A stretch of 64,000 nt of DNA from JANQPX01 sp050633905 (GCA_050633905.1 JBOEHJ010000082.1:27674-91673), one strand, 5' to 3'. Counted from the first letter of the stretch, positions 9,075 through 18,119 are shown. Notes: a model not told the origin generated them from the sequence alone. A program made the numbers and translations.

Positions 9075-9241
9075 ATTCTTACAGAGCCTTCAAAGTGTAA
9101 CAATCATCAATATATTACACGCCTCCAAAGCCGCCCCTTCCAATCTGGCTGCACCACCAGTGGCATATCCCAGCTACTAACCCCGTCACCGTCCTCGAAA
9201 ACCAGGCGGTATACCGTCGGGACCGGCACTATAAGTCCGAG

Positions 9242-9264
9242 TCAATGATGTGGTCATACCACTA
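9242..9264 (-). promoter_or_regulatory. Palindromic element copy B, overlapping a stop codon
   Basis: On the minus strand the element reads TAGTGGTATGACCACATCATT, and its first three bases are the stop codon of the hydroxyacid dehydrogenase gene (9262-9264). Core palindrome GTGGTCATACCAC is at 9250-9262. It faces copy A in inverted orientation across the 9075-9241 spacer upstream of the acyl-CoA dehydrogenase gene. Confidence 0.5.
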
Positions 9265-10701
9265 AAGAATAACGCCGGGGTTGAGAATGTTGCTCGGGTC
9301 GAGGGCTTGTTTCAAGCATCTCATCAGATCCAGATCAATCCCAGGCTTTCTTTTGGCAAGCTCATCGCGCTTCAGTCTGCCAATACCATGCTCGGCGCTG
9401 ATACTACCACCAAGGTCTTCCACAAGGTCGAAAACCTCCTTTTGCACCTGATCCTTCATGGCGCGAAAATCCTCGGCTGCCATGCTTTCGGGTTGTAGAA
9501 GATTAAAGTGGATATTGCCGTCACCGACATGGCCAAAGGCAATCACGTGAACACCTTGTATCCTTTGCTCGAACCAGGCTTTGCCTCTCTCGATCAGGCG
9601 CGGCACCTCTTTGATCGGTACGGAAACGTCATGACGCAAAACAACACCCGCTTGTGCGAAAGCATCGGTTGGGCTCTCTCGGATCAGCCATAGAGCCTTT
9701 CGCTGATGTTCGCTGGTCGCCATCATGCCGTCGGTCAGAAGTCCTTTCTCCATGGCCGCCGCCAAGACCGATTGCAGCCGATCGGCCAGGCCCTCCTCCA
9801 GTGACCAGGCGACCTCCATCAGGATATGCCAAGGTGTTGGCTTGGAAAGTGGCGGGCGTCCGTCGGGCAGATAGTCTAGGATGCCGCTGATGACCTCATC
9901 CGCCATCAGTTCGAACGAACTGATCGTATCGCCGAGACGTTCCCGGCAAAAGGCCAAGAGATCGACGGCGTGTTGCGGGGAGGGGACGGCGAGCCATGCC
10001 GTCTGGATCTCGCGCGGTTTTGGGAAAAGGCGGAGAACGGCTGCCGTGATCACCCCGAGCGTGCCCTCAGCACCGATGAACATCTGCTTTAGATCATAGC
10101 CGGTGTTGTCTTTTCTAAGAGCCCGCAGACCGTCCCATATCCTGCCATCGGCAAGCACGACTTCGAGCCCTAGAACCAGGTTTCGCGCCATGCCGTACCT
10201 AAGGACATTAACGCCGCCTGCATTGCTCGAAAGGTTGCCGCCGATCTGGCAGGTGCCTTGGGCACTCAGCGCAAGGGGGAACAGCCGATCAACTTCCTCG
10301 GCCATATTCTGTACCGTCTCCAGCGCTACGCCTGCCTCGACGGTGATGGTATCGCCAATCGGATCGACATCACGGATCTCGTTCAATTTGGCCAAGGAGA
10401 GAATGGCCAAACGCCCTGTAGCATCGGGAATGCCCCCGCCCACCAGACCAGTATTCCCGCCTTGCGGTACGACCTGAACGCCATGACGGAGACAAAGAGC
10501 AAGAATTCCTGAAACCTCCTGGACATTGGAAGGTTTCAGGACCAGCGGAGCTTGGCCGCGTCCGATCCCCCAAGATTCGCGGGCATGAGGACCGATCTTT
10601 GCCTGATCTGTTGTCCATCCACGCGGTCCGGCAAGCCGGTCGATTGCATCGAGAAATCCATCGGGCAAGGTCGACAGGTCGGTCGGGACAGGCGCGTTCA
10701 T
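9262..10701 (-). CDS. FAD-linked D-2-hydroxyacid dehydrogenase (GlcD / D-lactate / D-2-hydroxyglutarate family)
   Basis: 479-residue flavoenzyme of the vanillyl-alcohol-oxidase fold. It would oxidise a D-2-hydroxyacid to the 2-oxoacid and pass electrons to a quinone or ETF. The FAD-binding part shows VVPQGGNTGLVGGGIPD and GTCQIGGNLSSNAGGVNVLRYG. The C-terminal FAD-oxidase domain shows HVIAFGHVGDGNIHFN and SAEHGIGRLKRDEL, with the metal/substrate His residues of the family. It ends DPSNILNPGVIL, also typical. It lies upstream of the acyl-CoA dehydrogenase on the same strand but 222 bases away, with palindromic elements between, so the two may be transcribed separately. Exact substrate cannot be told from sequence. 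Confidence 0.87.
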   Translation of the reverse strand: MNAPVPTDLSTLPDGFLDAIDRLAGPRGWTTDQAKIGPHARESWGIGRGQAPLVLKPSNVQEVSGILALCLRHGVQVVPQGGNTGLVGGGIPDATGRLAILSLAKLNEIRDVDPIGDTITVEAGVALETVQNMAEEVDRLFPLALSAQGTCQIGGNLSSNAGGVNVLRYGMARNLVLGLEVVLADGRIWDGLRALRKDNTGYDLKQMFIGAEGTLGVITAAVLRLFPKPREIQTAWLAVPSPQHAVDLLAFCRERLGDTISSFELMADEVISGILDYLPDGRPPLSKPTPWHILMEVAWSLEEGLADRLQSVLAAAMEKGLLTDGMMATSEHQRKALWLIRESPTDAFAQAGVVLRHDVSVPIKEVPRLIERGKAWFEQRIQGVHVIAFGHVGDGNIHFNLLQPESMAAEDFRAMKDQVQKEVFDLVEDLGGSISAEHGIGRLKRDELAKRKPGIDLDLMRCLKQALDPSNILNPGVIL

Positions 10702-11183
10702 CTTTTCTTTCTAAGACGATTGCTCGATGGCGGCAACGATCGGATCGCCTGACCATAGAGATGGATCTTTGTTCGCTGCGGCCAAAATTGAGCAGGCGTT
10801 CCGTTGATCACCTTTATGTCGATGTCTGCGAGACATTATCGATGTCGTCTCTTGGTAAGTGTCACATCGGATACATTTAGGGCTTTAACCTGTCCTTTAA
10901 CCCAAGCATCAACGTTCACGAAAACTTATTAAACACAGCCATTTCACTGGCTTTTGCTGCCTTAAGGAGATAGGTAGGTTCGATAAGAAGTAGGTAGGTG
11001 CTTGCCATGCGCCTTTGAGATTTCGTGTAGATGGGTTAAATACCAGCTGCTGATATGGTGTAAGTCCGATCTTGATCCATCGATCAGCGTGATATGGTCA
11101 AAAGAGTGCTGTCCGCTGTTGGTGTGCCAGGCCACTGGATAACAGGGCTAGCTGGGTAGTGATTTTGAAGACCTTGGACTGAC
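10702..11183. other. Intergenic region between divergent hydroxyacid dehydrogenase and BY-kinase genes
   Basis: 482 bases, AT-richer than the genes. It must hold two divergent promoters. A direct repeat TAGGTAGGT occurs twice near 10972-10997 and the string GATATGGT occurs twice (near 11052 and 11090). These could be regulator sites for the polysaccharide gene, but no known consensus is recognised. No convincing reading frame. Confidence 0.4.
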
Positions 11184-12902
11184 ATGGCCTTGGTTAGGAC
11201 GAAGACGATGTCGAGCATTGATGCTGACGCTCTCCCGTCAAAGAGGGAAGGCGGGATTGCCTGGATGTGGCGAGCCATTCGCAAGCATCTGAACAAGATC
11301 ATGTCGATCGTGCTGATCGCAAGCGCAGCAATGACGGCCTATCTGCTGTCGAGAGACAATGTCTACACTGCACAAACCGAAATCCTGCTGGATCCCCAAA
11401 CTAATAGCAGCGGCAATCTGGAGGAAGTCGACGCACAATCGCTAAGTGATGTCATGTCGGCCGAGATCGAGAGTGAACTCCGGCTTATCAGCTCGTCTCA
11501 GATCATTCTGCAGGTGATTGATGAACTCGATCTTAGCGCCGATCAGTCAAGGTGGGACCTGAACGCCCTTGCTTCCACGTGGCTGGGGATAGCGCCAGCG
11601 CGCTCGGAAGGTTTGTCGGACGAAGCGATTAACCGAACAAGGGCTTTAGAATCGGTTCGGCAAAATCTAGCGATAGATCGCGATGCGACCGCGCCCGTGA
11701 TTAACGTGAGATTTACGTCCACTGATCCGGAACAGGCCGCTTTGGTCGCCAATGGATTGGCGGAGGCTTATCTGAAGGATCGCATTGAGACCAAACGTGG
11801 GGCGCTGAACGAGACGGCGGACAGCCTTCAGCGAAGTGTCAACGAGATCAAGGCCTTGACTGAGTCGGTTGAGGGAGATGATGAAACGCCGAAACGCCTT
11901 TATGAAATCATGTTGGATCGCTACCAGGCGGCACAGGAAGAAAAAGACAATCTTGGTGATTCGGCCAGGGTGATCGAACGGGCCACCGTGCCGAGTGCTC
12001 CAAGTAATTTTAGCGGCCTCCTGCTCCTTGGGTTTGCCGTTGCAAGCTCATCGGTCGCCGGCATTGCAGCTGCCTTTCTGCTTGAGGCTCGCCGGCAAGG
12101 TTACGCCAATGCCAATGAGATTGAACGAGATCTTGGTTATCAGGTCGTCAGCCTTATTCCCTTGGTCCGAGAGGCAAAGGGTAAGAAGAAGTCGGCGGAG
12201 CGCTGGCAGGTCTATGAAGCCTACGGCATGAATGAGGCGATCAAGACACTGGTTTACGCCTTGCTGCCCAAGAAAGATCTGCATGATCAGCAAACCGGCA
12301 AGATCGTTGCGATCACCTCAAGCTACCCCGATGAAGGCAAGAGCACGGTTGCTCTGAGCTTGGCCCGGCAGGCTTCTTTCAGTGGCCTCAGAACCCTGCT
12401 CATCGAAGGTGATCTTCGGAAATCCGGCCTTAACGCAGGTTTGCAGACGATCCAACCAGCCTATGGGCTTGCTGATCTGCTGCGTTCGACCGTTGATGAT
12501 GTTTACGAATGCGTTTGCACGGAGCCCGAAAGCGGTGTGGATATCATGCTAGGTTTCGGTCCTGCCGATGATGCGTTCAAGCTGCTCTACAGTGAGCGCA
12601 TGGCACAGCTGCTCGAAGCCATTCGACCGCTTTATGATCTGGTTATTCTGGATTGTGCACCGATTATGGCCGTCTCGGAGACCAGAGCACTAGTTGATCT
12701 TGCGGACGAATCGGTCTTCGTTATTCGTTGGAAAACGACCGAACGTACTGCAGCCAAGACGGCCATCCGTGACCTGGAAAGGCTGAATGCGAAGATCACC
12801 GGGATCGTGGTTAACCAGGTCGATCTGAGAGAGCATCTGAGATATGAGGATGCCGACAGGCTTGCCTATCAAGAAAAATACGCGCGCTACATCACGGGGT
12901 AA
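11184..12902 (+). CDS. Polysaccharide co-polymerase / bacterial tyrosine kinase (Wzc/ExoP-like)
   Basis: 572-residue inner-membrane protein that controls chain length and export of an exopolysaccharide through tyrosine autophosphorylation. An N-terminal Wzz domain lies between two membrane segments (about residues 35-55 and 272-297), the second preceded by the Pro-rich ATVPSAPSNF. A cytoplasmic BY-kinase domain follows: Walker A SSYPDEGKST (about 379-388), Walker A' LLIEGDLRKS (about 406-415), Walker B LVILDCAPIM (about 486-495). The last 21 residues carry four tyrosines, the likely autophosphorylation cluster. It is shorter than the usual ~720 residues because the periplasmic loop is short. 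An alternative start is ATG at 11208. No other polysaccharide gene is adjacent, and a terminator follows. Confidence 0.85.
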   Translation: MALVRTKTMSSIDADALPSKREGGIAWMWRAIRKHLNKIMSIVLIASAAMTAYLLSRDNVYTAQTEILLDPQTNSSGNLEEVDAQSLSDVMSAEIESELRLISSSQIILQVIDELDLSADQSRWDLNALASTWLGIAPARSEGLSDEAINRTRALESVRQNLAIDRDATAPVINVRFTSTDPEQAALVANGLAEAYLKDRIETKRGALNETADSLQRSVNEIKALTESVEGDDETPKRLYEIMLDRYQAAQEEKDNLGDSARVIERATVPSAPSNFSGLLLLGFAVASSSVAGIAAAFLLEARRQGYANANEIERDLGYQVVSLIPLVREAKGKKKSAERWQVYEAYGMNEAIKTLVYALLPKKDLHDQQTGKIVAITSSYPDEGKSTVALSLARQASFSGLRTLLIEGDLRKSGLNAGLQTIQPAYGLADLLRSTVDDVYECVCTEPESGVDIMLGFGPADDAFKLLYSERMAQLLEAIRPLYDLVILDCAPIMAVSETRALVDLADESVFVIRWKTTERTAAKTAIRDLERLNAKITGIVVNQVDLREHLRYEDADRLAYQEKYARYITG

Positions 12903-13232
12903 TCGTGTCGTCCGGCTATTATCGTCTCGATGCGTAAGCCTAGCCTACCTGCCTCGCACGAACATTTTATACCTGGATCAATACGCGACGTCATCGTTTT
13001 CGACGCAAGCGCCTTTGGATCCCAAATTGCTTGCGTTTTGCCTTTCTCGGGCTGATCGATCCAACCAACGTTTGTGGAATGGTAGCAATGTGCGCAAAAC
13101 CGCAAGATATCGCGGTTTGGCACGGCCTTTCTCAAGGAAATATTAAGGTTGATCCGTTAGCGTTTCTTTGGGCGAGTTAACGAGTGCACGTTTTTTTCAA
13201 CGCCTTGGACTGAGGCATCAGCATAGAATTTC
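12903..13232. other. Intergenic region between BY-kinase gene and fliM
   Basis: 330 bases holding a strong intrinsic terminator (13003-13039) and, after it, the presumed fliM promoter region, which includes a T-rich tract near 13191-13197. No coding frame is supported. Confidence 0.5.
13003..13039 (+). terminator. Intrinsic terminator of the BY-kinase gene
   Basis: Outer stem ACGCAAGC (13003-13010) pairs perfectly with GCTTGCGT (13029-13036). Inside it an inner stem TTTGG-atc-CCAAA is also perfect. TTTT follows at 13036-13039. It is placed 100 bases after the kinase stop codon and separates it from fliM. Confidence 0.8.
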
Positions 13233-14294
13233 ATGGACGAATCTGACGAAGATACACCGCCGGACGACGATAGTGATCTTGCGACGATGTCTGGCGATGA
13301 TTCGCCCATGCCGGAAGAGGACGACGATGATGCTCTTGGGCAGTCTGAAATCGATGACCTCTTTGGCATCAGCATGGACGAAGAGGAGGAGCAAACCGGT
13401 CTCCAAGCTCTCCTTAGCAATACCCATGTCCAAAACAAGAGACTTCCCCAACTCGAAGCTTGCTTCAATAGGTTGGTCCGTAGCCTGACAACAAGTCTTC
13501 GGGCGATGACATCAGAGAATATCGAGCTCAGTGTGACCGAGGTGAAATCCATACGCTACGGTGACTACATCGAAGCGGTTCCTCTGCCCGCGATGTTGTC
13601 CGTGTTCAAAGCCGTTGAATGGGACAATTTTGGGCTCGCGGTCATCAACAGCCCGCTCATCTATGCCCTCATCGATGTGCTCCTGGGCGGACGGCGCGTG
13701 TCGACGTCGCTTGCCATCGAAGGTCGATCCTTTACCTCCATTGAATCGATGCTGGTCAATCGCCTTATGAAGCTGATCATGAGCGAAATGTCCGCAGCCT
13801 TCAAATTGCTGTGCGAGGTTCGCTTCGAACAGGAGCGCTTAGAATCCAATCCTGCGCTCGCTGCCATTGCTTATCCCGCAGATAAGGCGATCCTCTTCAA
13901 GATCGATGTCGATATCGACGATCGTGGTGGCCGGCTAGAAATTCTCATTCCCTACGCCACCTTGGAGCCGGTGCAAGATTTGCTCGAAAAGCAGTTCATG
14001 GGGGAAAAATTCGGCCGCGACGCCATTTGGGAGACCCATTGGGCACGGGAAATGCTCACGGCCGATACGGAACTGGAAGTCTCCCTGGGCGAACAGATGA
14101 TGTCACTGAATGATATGATGAATTTAAAAGTAGGCTCAACGTTGATTCTTAAGACAAAACCAGAAGATCTTGTGACTCTTTGGAGCGGTGATATTCCGCT
14201 ATTGCGGGGGCGCGTCGGCCGCTTAGGCGAGAATGTTGCGATCCAGATCGAGGAATGGTGCGATAAGAAAAAACAACAGGATCGCCAAGCCTAG
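13233..14294 (+). CDS. fliM: Flagellar motor switch protein FliM (stand-alone)
   Basis: 353 residues. FliM forms the cytoplasmic C-ring of the flagellar motor, binds phospho-CheY and sets rotation direction. A very acidic leader (residues 1-34, DESDEDTPPDDDSD...) precedes the CheY-binding motif LGQSEIDDLFG (about 36-46). Next come the CheC-like middle domain (NIELSVTEVKSIRYGDYIEA, LIYALIDVLLGGRR) and the C-terminal SpoA domain (LNDMMNLKVGSTLILKTKPE... LLRGRVGRLGENVAIQI). The acidic leader is longer than usual. No other flagellar gene is nearby, whereas fliM normally sits with fliL, fliN or fliG. It may be a second copy or a relocated sole copy; the window cannot say which. Confidence 0.92.
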   Translation: MDESDEDTPPDDDSDLATMSGDDSPMPEEDDDDALGQSEIDDLFGISMDEEEEQTGLQALLSNTHVQNKRLPQLEACFNRLVRSLTTSLRAMTSENIELSVTEVKSIRYGDYIEAVPLPAMLSVFKAVEWDNFGLAVINSPLIYALIDVLLGGRRVSTSLAIEGRSFTSIESMLVNRLMKLIMSEMSAAFKLLCEVRFEQERLESNPALAAIAYPADKAILFKIDVDIDDRGGRLEILIPYATLEPVQDLLEKQFMGEKFGRDAIWETHWAREMLTADTELEVSLGEQMMSLNDMMNLKVGSTLILKTKPEDLVTLWSGDIPLLRGRVGRLGENVAIQIEEWCDKKKQQDRQA

Positions 14295-14430
14295 AGGATT
14301 TTTGGGCTAAGTTGATCTCACCTTTTTCCCCAGCTAAACACCGGGACCCACCGTATGTCATGGCTCCGAGGGAGAGCGGGCTGGCTATCGCGCCGTTGGT
14401 CCGAAGACTACAATTGATGTGCCAGAAGTT

Positions 14431-15423
14431 TCAGTCCAGGCGAACGGTTTGTCCGGTCCGAACGCTCTCGAAGGCTGCATCCGCTAGCCTCAGGGCTTCA
14501 CGGCCTTCGGCAAAACCCGCTATCGGCTTCGTTTGTTGTTCGACGCAATCGACGAAGTGGTCGATTTCCGCGAGGTAAGCCGCTGTATAGCGCTCAATGA
14601 AGAAATCCAAGGCGGGATCCTGGGCATCCGTTACGCCCTGGCCTGAGAAACGAATGCTCGTCGCGCATTGATTGCCTGCCTGAAGCATACCCAGAGCGCC
14701 GAAAGCCTCGATGCGTTGATCGTAGCCATAGGTCGCTCGACGGCTGTTGTTGATATGGATCAATGCACCGCTAGCTGCCTGCATAGTGATCATCGCCGCA
14801 TCGAAATCGCCGAGGGCTTTGATCTCGGGATCGACCAAATTGGCACCGGTCGCATGAACGGTCACGATGTCGCCGGCAATGTAACGAGCAATATCGAAAT
14901 CATGGATGGTCATGTCGCGAAAGAGACCGCCAGACACTTTGATATAATCAGCAGGCGGCGGGCTTGGGTCACGCGATGTGATGAGAAGCTGTTCAAGCTT
15001 ACCGAGCTCGCCGCCTTGAATGCGGTCGCGCAGGGCCTTGAAGGAGGGATCGAAGCGGCGGTTGAAACCGAGCATGATCAATGGATCGAGACCGCCGATC
15101 GCCGCCCAACAGGCATCCACACGCGCCAGATCAAGATCGATCGGCTTCTCGCACAATATTGCTTTTCCAGCCTGGGCTGTGCGGGTCAAGAGATCGACAT
15201 GGGTATCGGTCGATGAGGCGATCAGCACCGCATCGATGCTATCGTCAGTAAAAGCCTCATCGACGGAAGTCACCACTTTGGCGCCGGTTGCCGCCGCAGT
15301 CTCTTCTGCAGCCTTAGCAAAGACATCGAAGACTGAAACGAGCTCGGTTCTCGGATGCCTGGCCAGATTGAGCCCATGCATCCGACCGATTCGGCCACAA
15401 CCAAACAGCGCAAAGCGAGTCAT
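14431..15423 (-). CDS. iolG: Inositol 2-dehydrogenase (Gfo/Idh/MocA family)
   Basis: 330 residues. Oxidises myo-inositol to scyllo-inosose with NAD+, the first step of inositol catabolism. N-terminal Rossmann fold with FALFGCGRIGRMHG. The conserved ILCEKPIDLDL carries the catalytic-site Lys, and MLGFNRRFDPSF and GGLFRDMTIHDFDIARY supply the substrate-site Asp and His residues of IolG-type enzymes. The rest of the iol pathway is not in the window and the gene stands alone, so a related polyol or sugar substrate remains possible. It is divergent from the methyltransferase gene at 15627. Confidence 0.82.
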   Translation of the reverse strand: MTRFALFGCGRIGRMHGLNLARHPRTELVSVFDVFAKAAEETAAATGAKVVTSVDEAFTDDSIDAVLIASSTDTHVDLLTRTAQAGKAILCEKPIDLDLARVDACWAAIGGLDPLIMLGFNRRFDPSFKALRDRIQGGELGKLEQLLITSRDPSPPPADYIKVSGGLFRDMTIHDFDIARYIAGDIVTVHATGANLVDPEIKALGDFDAAMITMQAASGALIHINNSRRATYGYDQRIEAFGALGMLQAGNQCATSIRFSGQGVTDAQDPALDFFIERYTAAYLAEIDHFVDCVEQQTKPIAGFAEGREALRLADAAFESVRTGQTVRLD

Positions 15424-15626
15424 CCGTCATCCTTTCGTTCAACGTCTTTGTCGTTGTTCTGCAGCAAATGCCAAGCGGGAGCAATCGCAACCTTGATCAA
15501 AGGGATGGAAAGCATCGTCTCCATGACCAGCGCCAATACCCTCCACGCAAATCCCCGGCAGCCCTTCGCCACTTCCAGAAAGGTGCCGATGGCTCATCAG
15601 CCGTTCCGACGCTATGATCGGATCCC

Positions 15627-16307
15627 ATGTCTCAAGATCAACCCAAGTTTTGTCCCGTATGTCATGCGCGTTCGATCCGCTTCTTGCAGCAGGTCGATGA
15701 GCGGCTTTATTGGCGATGCATTTCCTGCGAGGCAACTTTTCTCGATCCCCGGATGCTTCCCACGCCGCATGAGGAACGGGCACATTACGCGAACCACGAG
15801 AACAATCCTGATGATCCGTGCTATCGAGCTTTCCTCTCAAAGCTCGCGCTACCGCTTATTGAGAGGCTTTCGCCGGAGCTCACAGGCCTCGATTACGGCT
15901 GCGGTCCCGGCCCGGCACTTGCGGCGATGCTGGAAGACGCAGGTCACAGGATCGCTCTGTATGATCCATTTTTCTTCCCCGATGAGCAGGCGCTCGATCG
16001 CCTCTATGACGTGATCACTTGCACCGAGGTCGCCGAGCATTTTCATGACCCGTTCGGTGAGTTTGAGCACTTCGATAGACTGATGAAGCCGGGTGCATGG
16101 CTTGGGCTGATGACCTGCTTTCAAACCGATGATGACAGCTTTGCCAACTGGCACTACCGCCGCGATCTAACCCATGTCGTGTTTTACCGAGAGGCAACAC
16201 TTCGCCACGTCGCCGCATCGAGGGGGTGGTCCTGCCATATACCGACGAAGGACATCGCCCTGATGAGAAAACCAGAGCGGTCCGAAGACGGCGCAACGAA
16301 ACAATAG
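15627..16307 (+). CDS. Class I SAM methyltransferase with N-terminal zinc ribbon
   Basis: 226 residues. The N-terminus has a four-cysteine zinc ribbon (CPVCHAR at about 9-15, CISC at about 32-35). A methyltransferase domain follows with the SAM-binding stretch LTGLDYGCGPGPALAAML and the motif YDVITCTEVAEHFHDP. The layout (zinc ribbon, then a hypothetical-methyltransferase fold with LTHVVFYREATL) is common in small uncharacterised proteobacterial proteins. The acceptor molecule is unknown. It ends 6 bases before the 3' end of a convergent tRNA gene. Confidence 0.78.
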   Translation: MSQDQPKFCPVCHARSIRFLQQVDERLYWRCISCEATFLDPRMLPTPHEERAHYANHENNPDDPCYRAFLSKLALPLIERLSPELTGLDYGCGPGPALAAMLEDAGHRIALYDPFFFPDEQALDRLYDVITCTEVAEHFHDPFGEFEHFDRLMKPGAWLGLMTCFQTDDDSFANWHYRRDLTHVVFYREATLRHVAASRGWSCHIPTKDIALMRKPERSEDGATKQ

Positions 16308-16313
16308 AGGAAT

Positions 16314-16390
16314 TGGTCGGGATGGAGTGATTCGAACACTCGACCCCCACGTCCCGAACGTGGTGCGCTACCAGGCTGCGCTACATCCCG
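16314..16390 (-). tRNA. tRNA-Pro (anticodon CGG)
   Basis: Cloverleaf readable on the minus strand. The acceptor stem CGGGATG/CATCCCG is followed by discriminator A and an encoded CCA (16314-16316). The D arm contains GCGCAGCCTGGTAGCGC, the anticodon arm CCACG-TTCGGGA-CGTGG gives anticodon CGG, and the T arm contains GTTCGAATC. It is 77 nt long including CCA and reads proline codon CCG. Confidence 0.97.
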
Positions 16391-16486
16391 ACTGAGGCAT
16401 TTTCTATAAACCGAACTTTCTTCAAGGGCAATGCGTTACCTGGCTGCCGGGTCATCATTTGATACTTCCATCGAGCGCGGCAGAAC

Positions 16487-17503
16487 TCAGTAAATACGCT
16501 CGATGCAAAAGTCGACCAGGTCCAGCATGGCTTGCTTGACAGGTGAATGGTCGAATGGGGCCAGCGCCGACTTTGCACGTCCGGCATAGTCCGTCGCCCG
16601 GGACATACTATCCTCTAAAGTTCCATGCCGCTTCATCAGCCCAATCGCTTCAGCAAGATCGTCCTCGGTCTGCTCGCCCTGCTCGAGCGTCCTCTGCCAA
16701 AAACCGCGTTCCTCCTCAGTACCTCGCTCGAAGGCGAGAACCACTGGAAGCGTGATCTTGCCGTCGCGGAAATCATCGCCGACGGCTTTGCCAAGATCGG
16801 CTTCTCTTGCGTTGTAATCGAGAACATCGTCCACGAGCTGAAAGACGATGCCGAGATTCTCGCCGTAAGCCCTGAGCGCATCAGCCTCGCTTGTCGGGCG
16901 TTCGGCAACGATAGCGCCAAGTTCGGCAGCCGCTGCGAACAATGTCGCGGTCTTGGCCTTAATGACGTCCATATAGGCCGTCTCTTTGGTCTCGGTATCA
17001 TTGGCAGTCGTTAGCTGTGCCACTTCACCTTCGGCGATTAGGGCAGATGCATTGGAAAGAATACGCAAGACATCCAGTGAGCCATCCTCGACCATAAGCT
17101 GGAACGCGCGGGCGAATAGAAAATCACCGACCAGAACGCTTGGCTTGTTGCCCCAGAGTGCATTGGCCGTCGCGGAACCTCGCCTGAGATCGCTGTCATC
17201 CACGACATCATCATGCAGCAAGGTCGCCGTGTGAATGAACTCGACCGAGGCCGCTAGGCCTTGATGGCGGCTGCCCTCGTAATTGCAAAGTCTAGCGGCG
17301 ATCAAGGTTAGCATCGGACGAACGCGTTTGCCCCCGGATGCAACCAGATGACCTGCAAGCTGCGGGATGAGGCTGACGGAACTCTGAAGTCGCGCAACAA
17401 TCAGCCTGTTGACCTGTTCCATATCGGCAGCAACAAGCTCTTGAATAGGCTTCAGCTTATCGGGAGCGGGCTGTTCTCGAAGCGTCGATCCAGCAGCGGT
17501 CAA
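16487..17503 (-). CDS. Long-chain trans-polyprenyl diphosphate synthase (octa/decaprenyl)
   Basis: 338 residues. Elongates farnesyl diphosphate with isopentenyl diphosphate to the side chain of ubiquinone. Both aspartate-rich motifs are present: TATLLHDDVVDDSDLRRG (first DDxxD) and FQLVDDVLDYNA (second), as well as GGKRVRPML near the N-terminus for diphosphate binding. Length and sequence fit the IspB/DdsA group. Alphaproteobacteria usually make Q10, so decaprenyl is the likely product. Divergent from the DUF2007 gene at 17901, an arrangement common in alphaproteobacteria. Confidence 0.9.
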   Translation of the reverse strand: MTAAGSTLREQPAPDKLKPIQELVAADMEQVNRLIVARLQSSVSLIPQLAGHLVASGGKRVRPMLTLIAARLCNYEGSRHQGLAASVEFIHTATLLHDDVVDDSDLRRGSATANALWGNKPSVLVGDFLFARAFQLMVEDGSLDVLRILSNASALIAEGEVAQLTTANDTETKETAYMDVIKAKTATLFAAAAELGAIVAERPTSEADALRAYGENLGIVFQLVDDVLDYNAREADLGKAVGDDFRDGKITLPVVLAFERGTEEERGFWQRTLEQGEQTEDDLAEAIGLMKRHGTLEDSMSRATDYAGRAKSALAPFDHSPVKQAMLDLVDFCIERIY

Positions 17504-17900
17504 GCGAATATCTCCAAGTTGGTTCTACCGATAAAAGGCAATCTCTTGCTAGCAGCGCTGACGGCAATGCGCAAACCAAGCTTCGACACGCCATGCCATT
17601 CTAACTTCATATAGATTTTTAGACCGCTGAAGAAACCACTTGAATACGACCGACACCGGCTCTGCCAGGCTCCCGCGACAAGCCATCACCTTGATTTTGT
17701 CGCGTGTAGAAGGCCACTTATCGATGAGGCAATTTGGCACAATCATCAAACTCCATATGACGATAAAGTGATGAAAAGATTGAAGACCTGTGACAATGGA
17801 CACTTTCAGAGCGCCAAGTTCCTGCTTTCCGTCGCCTGTCGATCGATTTTGACCCATTCGATGTCTGGTCATCGCTGGCGAAATCGTTAGGATCGGGCCG
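17504..17900. other. Intergenic region between divergent polyprenyl synthase and DUF2007 genes
   Basis: 397 bases. It should contain two divergent promoters. One open frame crosses it on the minus strand, but its residue composition and position suggest chance. No RNA structure or repeat stands out. Confidence 0.4.
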
Positions 17901-18119
17901 ATGAGAGAACTTAGGCGTTCCAACGATTTGGTTTATGTTTCCTGGGTGCGTGCGACCCTGGAAGCGGACGGTATCGATTGTATCGTTCTTGACGAGCATA
18001 TAAGCGGGATCGAAGGCGGCATAGGTGCCTTTCCCCGTCGTATCATGGTCGATGACAACGCCTATGATGCTGCCAAAAGCCTGTTGCAAACTGCTGAAGC
18101 GAAATTGAACGGTGCCTGA
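17901..18119 (+). CDS. DUF2007 domain protein
   Basis: 72 residues forming a single small alpha/beta domain: MRELRRSNDLVYVSWVRATL, then EADGIDCIVLDEHI, then FPRRIMVDDNAYDAAKSLL. This matches the DUF2007 pattern of a short protein with a conserved region around the D-E-H segment and a final helix. Function is unknown; some homologues are loosely annotated as signal-transducing proteins. Its last 8 bases overlap the start of the next gene, so translation is probably coupled. It is the first gene of the 17.9-26.7 kb run. Confidence 0.8.
   Translation: MRELRRSNDLVYVSWVRATLEADGIDCIVLDEHISGIEGGIGAFPRRIMVDDNAYDAAKSLLQTAEAKLNGA

Noticed and set aside
9075..9241. CRISPR-like or phage attachment site between the inverted elements
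   Set aside because: Only two element copies flank unrelated sequence; there is no regular repeat-spacer array, integrase or tRNA nearby.
16314..16390. tRNA-Pro as an integration site for a genomic island
   Set aside because: The flanks are ordinary core genes on both sides and no partial tRNA copy or integrase is visible in the window.
17549..17923. 124-codon minus-strand frame between the polyprenyl synthase and DUF2007 genes
   Set aside because: It overlaps the promoter region of two divergent genes and has no motif, no ribosome site and an irregular composition.
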